This document shows positions 9,290 to 19,093 of a DNA stretch of 28,212 nucleotides, in pieces. The position numbers and the translations under genes are program-made. This stretch comes from Silene noctiflora (Eukaryota > Streptophyta > Magnoliopsida > Caryophyllales > Caryophyllaceae). The notes under the pieces were generated by a model. That model saw nothing but the letters and a program-made list of their open reading frames with translations, made no database searches and was not told where the DNA came from. Numbering within the stretch: the first letter of the stretch is position 1; each line of letters starts with the position of its first letter. The stretch lies in the NCBI GenBank assembly GCA_009801015.1, contig VHZZ01000043.1:326678-354889 (forward strand), written 5' to 3'.

Positions 9290-10409
9290 AAGGCAAGCAA
9301 TTGAATGCTATACTCATAGTTGAGATTTCAACACAGTAAATTTTGGCTTGTGAGTTTAAAAGGCTATGTTTTGGACTCGTTCATTTTTAATAGTAAATGG
9401 TATTGCTAGTTCTTTTTGGGACATCGAGATGGTTATGAAATTTTTTTTACCAGAAAACTGGCATTTTAACTTTTCACTGCCTACCTAAAATGTTACATTG
9501 CTGGGAATTTGTTTTAATGGTCACAGCCTACAGGTGATGCCTTTATAGATGATTAAAATCGTTGCTCGATTTTGAGTATTGTTTGAGATCACTATCCTAA
9601 AACTCCTATGTTTTACTGGATTGAGGTTATCTAACTAGTATCCTTTTAACATTCATCTAATTTGATCGACTTGCGATCATTATCGTACCCTGTTAATTAC
9701 TTCGATAGATTCAGACCTAAACTAGCTTTATCTTAAGTTCTCGAGACATGCTTTGGCGCTGTCATATGATACGCTATGACGCTAAAACGTGTTTAATTGC
9801 TAAGTTGTTTTTATTAGTCATTATGGCTATGTTAATGTTCTGACTTATTTTTATATTTGATGCTGTCTTTTTTATAAGACGAGTGTATTTGTCTTAAACC
9901 TGTAAATCGTGTCAAATATGATGGAGATAAAAAGTATAATGCCTAAACACCAGCGATAAGCTTGTCCCCACTTTATTTGTTTTGATCGTATGGTTATTCC
10001 GTCTAAGGAGAGACCAATTGAAATATAAGACGGTTTTACTTGCGGCTTGGATACGTTTGGCTTGATAACAAAGTAATTAAATTAAGATAATGGTTGAAAA
10101 CTAACTTAATGGTAACAAATTAAGTTACTAGCCTTGATAATGTTCCGCCTGAACCCGGCTAGACACATTGTAACTCGAAATTATCCAACCGATTACAACC
10201 CGCCCCGAATTCTTGACCCGAATGGGTATGTTGACTCGATATGACACTGATACGACCAAATCCAACCCGACCGGACCAACTGATCTGACTTGTTTTAACC
10301 TTGTATTTGTGATGTTTCCTTTTTCTTATCTTTTAAAACGATCCTTTATCCGATAGGAAATACCAGCCTTAAAAGAATGCTGTCAACTAATTTTGAACAC
10401 AATATCCCG
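9290..10409. other. RPL38 3' flank and intergenic region
   Basis: No gene is supported. The start will hold the RPL38 3' untranslated region, but I see no canonical AATAAA close to the stop. At about 10140-10300 there is a degenerate tract rich in CCCGA/ACCCG words (CAACCCGCCCCGAATTC, CCAACCCGACCGGACC), which looks like decayed transposon sequence. Confidence 0.5.
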
Positions 10410-10561
10410 TCTGAAATAAGACTGACCAAATGTAGTCATTTTACGATAAAATATTACCATCATTTTCGGGGTAAAAATAACAACTTTTGTTATAACATTT
10501 TGTCATTAAAAAATTACATTCTATTAAAAAAATAGTAACATTTAGTCCGTCTTATTTCAGA
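10410..10561. mobile_element. 152-bp MITE with 'CTGAAATAAGAC' ends
   Basis: The left end is TCTGAAATAAGACTGACC and the right end, inverted, is TCTGAAATAAGACGGACT. The inverted repeat continues into AAATGT. Interior words such as TTTTGTCATTAAA recur loosely near 17830-17925, which suggests a relative there. The target-site duplication is unclear. Confidence 0.6.
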
Positions 10562-11008
10562 TAGTCTGAAGCAAGAATTATTCAATTTTGAAATACAACG
10601 ATCTTTACCAACAAGGCAACAAAACATTGAAATCCATGTGTTCAGGTAGACCCAGAAATAAATGGTGGATGTGTACCAAAAAAAAAAAGAGAAATAAAAA
10701 GAGTACTTTATTAATTTGATTTTTAATCAAAGAAGATTTTAGGAAAATATTGCGCTCTTATTTAAAATTGTCTTAACTTAAAATCCGCAATCTCCTTTCA
10801 TTTATCAGAGTATTTTAATTAAACGTACAAGAAATAAGCTTAATAGAAGGAGTAACATTTTTTCATACGATATAGATAGCTTAAGTTCTTAGGTCGTAAC
10901 CACTAGATTAAAACATTTCGACGACGTATTACATATTCTTAGCTCAACAAGCAAAAGCAGCATATTAGTACGTACTACACTACCATAATAAAAATATAAT
11001 ATTAAAAA

Positions 11009-14000
11009 ATGGTGGGAGAGTGTAGTGTATGTCCGTGTTTCGGGTCTCACACGTCAGATGATGGACACGTGGACATGGCGGATAGAGACCCGGTTTTACT
11101 GGTATCGGGTTTGGGTGGATCCATATTGCATTCAAAGTCTAAGAGGAAGATATTCGGGTTTGATACTCGGGTTTGGGTCAGATTCTTCTTGGCTGACTTG
11201 GAGTTCAAGCGCAAACTTTGGTCCATTTATAATCCTAAAACTGGTATGATACTATGATTAATGATTTTTGTGAATATTTGTTGAATTTTAGTATTTTGGT
11301 ATAAGAATTTGAATGAGACCAGTCCAGACCGGAATTGAGTAGATCGGAACTAAAATAAAAAATTCCAATCCAGTATACGGTCTGAGTTTTTTTAAGGATT
11401 TTGGTTTTCGGTCTGGACCTGGACCTGGACCTGGACCTGGTTTTTTTTCAGTCCGGTGTGGATTAGATTAGAATAAGTATTTTAATCTTTTTTCCTTAGA
11501 TTAGTTTATATTAAATTCTTTGTAAATGTTGCTTAATATGGCTTAATTTGTCTTTATTATATTCAACAATACATATTTCTTCATTTTTTTAGGTATAATA
11601 ACATTAATAATTTGCTTTATAAAGTTGATGTAAGTAGGCGATTAGGTGAGTCCTGACAAATTCTGGTCCAACCGGTCCGGTTTGAGGTCCAAGATTTTTT
11701 TGTCATTGCGGTTCCGGTCGAAACCGATTATGCTCCGATCTTGATTCTGGTTGGACTGGTACACTGTCCTATTTTGGGTTGTGGGCTATTTATGAAAATG
11801 CACAATTTTAACATAATTTTGGTTAAAACTAAAGTGTTTAGGAAGAAACAAATATTTGTCCATGATTCCCATCTATACAAGCTGGCCTGTTTTTATTTTA
11901 AGAAAGATCAACTAAGCCCGCATGAGTGGGGTCTAGTAGTTAAAACTTGGGTGTGACTCTTGGGTGAAATTCCTAGTTGACTCCGGTTCAAACCTCCCCA
12001 GAAGCAATCTCGCGGAGTTTATGGCATGAGGGCTGAGGCGGCTCAGTCATGTGCGCGGCTGGTAGCATGAATAGTGGTTTTTTAGCGGCGAGTTGCTCAA
12101 TAATTGAGGATGGTATCAGGCTGGTGGATGACGGTGGTGGAGAAGACGGTTTTTATGGTGTTGAACTGTTGATTAAGATGGTTGTTAATGTAGGGATTAA
12201 TGCTCTTTAAATAAAAATCAAAACTTACGTTAGCTTTTTAACCGGATTTAACAGGTTAAAAATTATTAAGGTGCAATATGGGTTCTTGCGGGTTGGAATG
12301 AAGTTCGAATTATTATTAGAAGATGACCAGTAGTTTGGATTTATTGCTGTTAAATAATACGATAATGGATTTTAATGTTTTGGTTTGTGAGTGGTGGGTT
12401 AAAATGTATTCATCAAAGTCAAAATTATGCAATATAATCTTAGATTCTTAGTTGTTATAAGAATTGCATGATTTTGTTGCAAAGTTTGCAATTTTTAATG
12501 TTTTTGGTTTGAGGGTTGTGGGTGAAAATGTGTCGACGAGGTCAAAATTATACAATACTCCGTATAATTTAAGCTAGGTGGTGCTAGTTTTGCTTGAATT
12601 TGTTGTGAAATTTGCGTCTTTTATGTTTTCGGTTTGTTTGTTATAGGTGAAAATGTATTCATCAAATTCAAAACTATGCACCTGAGACATATTATGGTAG
12701 TTCATATAAGAATTGCATGGATTTCCTGTAAAGTTTGTATCTTTTAATGTTTTGGTTTGTGGGTGCGGGAGAAATGCATTCATCAGATCAAAGTTTAAAT
12801 GAGGAATCAAGTAATAATTTTCTGTTTTCCTTTGTTCTATAATTGATTTAATGTGTTTTGGTTCGATATCAACGAAGGAAGTCATGTTTTGGTTCGATAT
12901 CAACTAAGAAACGTGTGAATTTGTAAGAAAACTTGGTGTATTATTAGTCATGATTTTAAGATTTTCTTATATTTTTTGATGGAGATTAGAAAATTTTGTT
13001 AATAGGTGTTTTGATCCACAGGTTATACTGAGGAATTGGACAAGAATTCTGAAATTGTAGTGCCTGATGATGATCATGGATTATATGCTATTGACATCTT
13101 AGACCCATCACTGGTAAGAAGCCTTCAAACATGACGAGACGAGGAATTTTGTATTTCCTATTGCTTGATGATTTATTTGGTTGTACTGTATCGTGGGTCG
13201 ATTTGCAAAATCTTTTCTATCTGAAGTTCTGAAACAACCATCTGATTCTTTGAAAACTGAAGGACTTATTGGGTTGAGTTTACTTCTTGCAGCTGAACTG
13301 AATTTCTTGAAAGTTTTAGATTGCGGTCTAGGCTTATTCTTTGTTGATTAGTGTAGATGAATTCTTGAAGTCCTTGGAATTCATACAGCCAAAGTTTGCG
13401 GCTTTCAAAATTTTTTCAGTAATTCTGTAAATCTGGAGGAAATACCCTGATTTTATAATTCTGTAAATGTAATTTCTTTGGGGCTAGGCTGCTTTATTTC
13501 TTAGTCTATCACGCTAACAAGCATGCGTGAGAGGATACAACGATAATGATAGATTGTTACTCTGATTAGTGTGTGTATGTCCTAATTGATGGAACTTAAT
13601 CTTCTTTTTCATGCGGGTGAGGAATCATTTAGGCCGTGACTTGTTGCTGTGGTATTAAATTTAGGTTGCGACATTGAATTCGGTTGAGTTTGAGATGACC
13701 AATTCTGAGATCAAATCTCAAACCAAACTTTAGTCCCATGCTTGTGAAACTTAACATTTGCGTTATAGCAACGACAATACCCCAGTAGCTCTTGTGCAGC
13801 GACATTACAGAGTTTATAATTCATTGTTTCAGTACTTGCTTTAATTTGTAACCCTGGGGTTGATGACTGACAAAGCTCTAATAATCTGCCAGTGAACGTC
13901 TCTTCTCACTAGCACTACAATCAAATAACAGAGTTTATAATTCATTGTTTCAGTTTGTGAAATGTTTACAATTAAAGGCGTTATATCACTTTCATGATAT

Positions 14001-17000
14001 GATCGATATGCTTGTTGATTGTGGATATATCAAGGGCACAACGTTGTTTGGCTATGGCTATGATTTCCGTCAAAGTAACAGGTAATTTATGCTTCCATCT
14101 CTTTCTTTGGTTGACCGACATCTACCAATCATTCATGCTGTTCTGGTTTTTCATCGTGTCTCAGTGTCCGAATTGAATGTTCTAGCTGTCTTGTTCTACA
14201 GGATCGACAAACTAATGGAAGGCCTTAAAGCTAAGCTGGAAACTGCATACAAAGCTTCTGGAGGAAGACAAGTCAACTTAATATCGCATTCTATAGGAGG
14301 CGTACTGATTACGTGTTTCATGACACTATATCCTGATGTGCGAACATGTTCTCTTGATAACTAGTTGAACGAACCTTCTTCCCAATTTTTTTTTTTATTC
14401 TAAGTGCTTGAACTTTGATTTATTCTTATCCGGCTGAAGCATCTCTATTCTCTACTAGGCTAGCCGCGAGAGTGTGATACCAATTAATTTTGCAGATATT
14501 TTCCAAGTATGTGAATAAGTGGATTTGCATTGCTTGCCCTTTTCAAGGTATTTTTGTTATTCTTTGTTCTTTCCGTACATTGTCTATGGAGCAACTTCTT
14601 GGATACTCCTTTTGTCTCGACCAATAGTTTGTGTTTTTTCTAAATCAGCTTATTTGTAAGCGCAACTGTTAGATAGGGAATCAACACTCATTTTCTGTCA
14701 CGCACATGTCTAGAGAAACACTAACTATTGGCAGTGAAGGATTAAAATGGAGTAGGTAAATTATTGGTCGGAATAGACGTAGTTGTTTTCCATTTCCAAT
14801 TGAGCCAAAGACTCATTATTCGTTGTTTTTGGATATGATGGAATAAAGCAAAATGGTTCACTAAAGTGGTACTTCTACTCCTTCGATGCAATTTTCTTCT
14901 TAGCTCATTCGGAAACACTCTCTTTGGGTTAGCATTGAGGCACTGTTGTAATGTTGTTGTAGAGGAAGTTGTTTTTTAGGACTGTGTGCTGTAATAAGAT
15001 TTTGCATTGAGCTGATATTCTCGCTTTACTCAAGAATGCACTCTCCTTCTTAACAGGTGCAGCAGGAAGCGCCAATGATGCTCTTTTAACTGGGATGCAA
15101 TTCATTGAAGGTTTTAAAAGTTATTTTTTTGTGGGAAGATGGACCGTGCACCAACTGGTAACCGCAGGGTTCAAACTTATGCAATGCTAAATATTAAAAC
15201 CTTGATTTCTCTTTTATATTCATGTATCCAAATGTGTGTTGTTACAGGTAATTGAGTGTCCATCTATGTATGAGATTTTGCCAAATCCAGCATTCAAGTG
15301 GAAGGAAACTCCCCAGATTCAGGTCTGGCGTAAAGTAACTCCAGAAAAAGATGCAGCAGCACCTCCTTCTGCAAAGCTAGAATCGTATGGTCCGCTTCAA
15401 AGTCCCACTGTTTTTGAGGAGGCATTGAGGCATAATGAGGTCTGTACTTGGAACTTATTTGTGCGGAACAGTTAGCTAGCGCGGACTGCCGGACTAGTTC
15501 TCTGAAATCTTATGATATGCTTTTGGGAAAAAACCAAGACAAATAGTAAAATGGCGCGGCATCCTTGCTTTTTTAAACTTCAGTTCCTACATTACCCTCC
15601 CCTAACATATCACCTTTGCCTCAGAGTCACGACTATAGAAAGTGGTAAGGAATTAATTATTCGGAGGGAGACAGTATAACATCATGTCTGTGCCATAGCG
15701 AAAGTCACTACTATAGGTATCCAGATACGGGGGCAGTAGACGTGTTTAGGATATAAACTGCAGTGTACTAAAAAATCAGAAATCTGTGGCTTTTTTCATA
15801 CTTCCACCTGGGTGAACAACCGAAAACCATTTGATTGTTTGTACTGTTTCTTTCGTACATTTAACACACAGCTATGCCGCCTAACTTATTCTTGTGATGC
15901 TTAATTGCTTACTATACAGCTTGATTTCAATGGAAAAACATTTGCTCTTCCTTTCAACTATGCTATTCTGAAATGGGCTGCTGGCACTCGTCAACTCATC
16001 AATAAAGCAAAACTTCCAAAAGGAGTTAGCTTTTATAACATCTCCGGAACTTCCTTCGAAACTCCTTTCCATGTTTGGTGAGTGACAAGTATTTTATGTT
16101 TTACTATGATTCACCGAGTTTAGTACAAGAGGAGTCTGTTGGATATAATGCCCAATTACGTTGCGATTGCCAGTCACTTGTGGATTACAGACTTACAGTA
16201 CTTCCTACTATTGCACTTACAATGTAATCCATTACGCAATTCATGTGACCCCTTTTACACCTTTTTATCTTCCTCTTTATTTGTACCGAGTAGGATCCCA
16301 TTACACTGTAATGGCAGTTACAAGTGTTGGCGAAATCTTCATCTTAATCATCTACTCCGTACAACTTATGGCAGTAGGCATACCTTCTCAAGCATATATT
16401 TAGATATGACCTTAAGACAGTGTCCAGTAAGTTTTATATCTCAAATCTGTTTTTTAAAGAATCAGTGCCATCGGCTCTGGCTAAGTTGGCCTTAATTAGA
16501 CTCGGAATTTAGTCTCTTTTTGTAGATTGATCCTTGTTTTTCCTTTTTATGCAGCTATGGTTCGGAAACTTCTCCTATTGGCGACTTGTCAGAAATATGC
16601 CATACACTGGTTAGTACACTTGCTTCGCCTTGAAACGTTTTTCAGCAAGTTTCTGTGAAGAGCATGAATTCGATTATGAATTAATAGTCATACGAATATA
16701 GGGCATCTGTTTCCTGTTTTTGGTGTAAATTGAGTCAGTAGGCCGGTTTTAATGTTGCCTGGTTTCAAACTGATTTCATGGGAACCACCTATCTATGAAT
16801 TTTCCAGCTAAATTAGCTCGCGTCTTCAATTATAGAGCATTTGTTTTAACAGGTACGACATATTTACATTGCTTGACCGACCAATCCTCTTTTGTTTGGT
16901 TTTGTCAGCCAGAATATTCGTTCGTTGATGGTGATGAAACCCTCCCTACTGAATCGGCTCAGGTACGATATTTGTCACTTCTGACAGAAAAATCATCTGC

Positions 17001-17400
17001 GACTATTGTATGATTTTGAAGGGCCTTTCATGTTATACTACTCATTTGATTACTGGATTTAATAACTTTATTTTCATACGACGCTCTCATACAAGATTTC
17101 GTTCTCAGAGCCAATATCCCAAGATACCGGGATAATTAAGCTCAAACCGTTTTAAGTCTTAGACAACTCTTTTGTGGTGTAGAATGCCACGATTCGCAAT
17201 AGAACGAGAATTTATCGCTTGATTTCACATTTTTGAAACAGGGCGATGGATTTGATGCTGTAGAAAGAATTGAAATCCCTGCTCGTCACCAGGAACTCTT
17301 GTTCGATAAAACCGTGTTTCAGTATATTCAGAATTGGCTGGGTGTAAGCAGCAGCAAGCATAAAAAACCTTTGAAAACATCCAAGGTCATGGATTCATAA
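11009..17400 (+). CDS. LCAT3-like: LCAT-like phospholipase A1, tandem copy 1
   Basis: Predicted lipase of the plant LCAT/PSAT family (PF02450) and closest in recall to Arabidopsis LCAT3, a phospholipase A1 that releases fatty acids from glycerophospholipids. Eleven exons: 11009-11243, 13022-13113, 13954-14081, 14202-14337, 14496-14547, 15057-15157, 15248-15439, 15920-16077, 16555-16609, 16909-16962 and 17242-17400, all with GT..AG introns, giving 453 residues (LCAT3 is about 447). The N-terminus is Cys-rich (C5, C8, C10) with no signal peptide, then [14 protein letters not shown] (28-40). The likely triad is Ser182 in ISHSIGG, Asp392 in VDGDETLP and His417 in PARHQELL. Departures from copy 2 and the family include Ile183 in place of Met after the nucleophile, GAAGSAND in place of GAPGCIND (215-222), His363 in place of Asp and Gly374 in place of Asp. 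The frame is intact and all splice sites are canonical, so I call it a gene, possibly with altered activity. The start was chosen because it aligns with copy 2 and follows the same ATATTAAAAA leader. Confidence 0.88.
11318..11760. mobile_element. hAT-like insertion in intron 1 of copy 1
   Basis: Ends are ACCAGTCCAGACCGG and, inverted from the right, ACCAGTCCAACC. The interior repeats GGTCC/GGACC words and contains a (GGACCT)4 run at 11415-11440. The flanking sequence ATAAGAATTTG continues in copy 2 (19382 on) without this element, so it entered after the duplication or was lost from copy 2. It has no coding capacity. Confidence 0.5.
11915..12180 (+). mobile_element. tRNA-derived SINE candidate in intron 1 of copy 1
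   Basis: A polymerase III A-box-like sequence (TCTAGTAGTTAAAACTTGG, about 11932-11950) is followed about 35 bases later by a good B box, GGTTCAAACC (11985-11994). A GC-rich, non-tRNA body (TGAGGGCTGAGGCGGCTCAG) follows. The tRNA acceptor stem does not close, so it is not a tRNA gene. Copy 2 lacks it. The exact 3' end is uncertain. Confidence 0.6.
12370..12810. repeat. Degenerate intronic minisatellite, copy 1
   Basis: About four units of roughly 110 bases have the pattern GAATTGCATG..TTTGTTG, AAGTTTGCATCTTTTAATG, TTTTGGTTTGTGGGTTGT, GGTGAAAATGTATTCATC, AAAGTCAAAAT. They start near 12370 (partial), 12470, 12590 and 12710. The same unit fills intron 1 of copy 2 with more members. The minus-strand frame over it is an artefact of the repeat. 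Confidence 0.75.
14606..14752. mobile_element. Stowaway-like MITE in intron 5 of copy 1
   Basis: CTCCTTTTGTCTCGACCAAT at the left and ATTGGCAGTGAAGGATTAAA ending in ATGGAG at the right are imperfectly inverted, flanked by TA on both sides (14604-14605, 14753-14754). The same element occupies the same intron of copy 2 (22493-22658). Confidence 0.65.
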
Positions 17401-18713
17401 TAATTTGTGGGTGTAGTTTTTTCGGTGAATGTCGAAATGACGGTTATTACAATTGTAAACGTAATTTTCATCTTGGATCATCAATTACATTGTATTTTGA
17501 ACAAATCGGCATTGATGTTCGACCCTTCAATCGCAACATCAAATGGTCAACCCATTTCTTCAAATAAATGTTGTTTAACTCGTTTTATTCTTAAGATGGA
17601 TATTTCCGTTTTAAGAAAGACTAACGGAAAGTAAGACGGTTTAACTGGTTACCGAGTTGAAAGCGTAGTTTGTTTTACGTTTTTCTTACGTGCAAGGATC
17701 TGTCTTCTGGCTTCTTCGAAGGGCTATACTATCATAGAGATCAGTTTGGCATATTCTAATGTATATCCCATAGTACCAAATAAATGGAACTCAGATATTC
17801 CTAATTTCTTGTTCAGTAATTCTAATTTAAGACGGACTATTTCGTCTGAAGGTTTTAGACGGTTTTATATGACCACTTTTATGGTGAAATAGGACCATTT
17901 AACGACAAAATGTTGTAACTATAAATGAGTCACATATATATAGCATGTCTGAAGCCTTCAGATGAAAATGAGTGTATGAAGGGAGATCGTCCGTTACTTG
18001 TTTGCGGCAATGGGTCATTAGGTGATTTTATTGGTGTTTTGTACCTTGTTTATCCATACATTTTACTCGGTCTTTTATTAAGACAGTCTAATATTAAAGA
18101 AAAAATGATATAGCGCACTAATAAAAATGGTCACAAAAGACTCGTAGAGAGTTTGAAGTTAAATTGCCTCTTAATAATTTAGCGAGAAATTCCGCGCATT
18201 TTGTCAACTAATTTAGAAATACAAGTTATAACAATCTTTACCAACAAAACATTGAAATCAATATGTTTAGGTTGATCTGTCCTAAAAATAAATGTTGGTA
18301 AGAAAATCCATGTATTATTTTCTATATTAACAATTTAATCGAGCGGGTTGTTAGGAAAATATGCATGTTTCATTTTCTCGTAATAATTTATAAATGTCAA
18401 CTAGTTTATTTAAAATGATCTTATTAAATACTCCGTAGCTCACATCACTCGAGTATAAATTTCCTTCATCACACAATTTCCCTTAGAATAACGGCAAAAA
18501 CACAGACGTAGTTCATATTACTTAACCAATTTTATTTTCTACACTATCCGTCTTAGTCATTTATTTTAATAATATTTATATTTAATTTCTTATGGTTGAT
18601 AATTACTTGTCTTTTGTAGATTAGTGTTGGTCAATTACGTAAAATCTGGTGCTCCTATTTATCGGAAAAGAAATAGATAAGGAGTAGACAGTTAGGTGGA
18701 TTCGAGCGAGAAC

Positions 18714-18719
18714 CACGTG
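18714..18719. promoter_or_regulatory. G-box upstream of copy 2
   Basis: CACGTG within the palindrome CCACGTGG lies 375 bases before the copy 2 start codon. The 10562-11008 upstream region of copy 1 lacks it. G-boxes bind plant bZIP and bHLH factors. Function here is inferred only from position. Confidence 0.35.
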
Positions 18720-18877
18720 GCTCAAATTTTTACCTTCCAACTAAATTACTGACCATGGGACTTAAATATATGCCAAATGAGACGGAATCCGCAATCGTTA
18801 CTTTTTTTAATACCAAAATATTGGATATATTTCGGTTATAGATGAGTAATGACATAATTTCAATCAAAATGTTTAGT

Positions 18878-18945
18878 CTTAAGTCGTAATCACTAGTTTA
18901 AGACATTATCTCCGTCTTAAATCGTAATCACTAGTTTAAGACATT
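18878..18945. repeat. 30-base tandem repeat upstream of copy 2
   Basis: CTTAAGTCGTAATCACTAGT...ACATT (18878-18907) is repeated with one change at 18916-18945, 38 bases apart. Copy 1 has a single diverged version near 10880-10917 (TTAGGTCGTAACCACTAGAT), so the doubling happened in the copy 2 upstream region only. Confidence 0.8.
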
Positions 18946-19093
18946 TTCGATACGGTAATACTCATATTTTCAGCTTAATAAATAATAACATTAACATTAG
19001 TAGGTCCTCGAAACTCGAAAGCACAAGCACCCCATACTACTACTCCACCACTCTCCTCTCAAACGTACCATAATAAAATAATATTAAAAAAAA

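Larger units (their letters stand above)
17401..19093. other. Spacer between the two lipase genes
   Basis: 17401-17560 is the 3' flank of copy 1, shared with copy 2, with AATAAA at 17563-17568 as a possible polyadenylation signal 163 bases after the stop. 17590-17930 carries MITE-like debris (AAGACGGACTATTTCGTCTG, AACGACAAAATGTTGTAACT). 17925-18215 is unshared DNA. From about 18215 on it is upstream DNA of copy 2. No further gene is supported. Confidence 0.6.

Noticed and set aside
11025..11249. Overlapping frame in exon 1 of copy 1 (and its match at 19110-19337)
   Set aside because: It is an alternate-frame shadow of the true exon. Only the main frame joins to the downstream exons.
12574..12903. 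109-residue minus-strand frame in intron 1 of copy 1, and similar frames at 19766-20582
   Set aside because: These are reverse translations of the degenerate minisatellite, with no independent gene signals.
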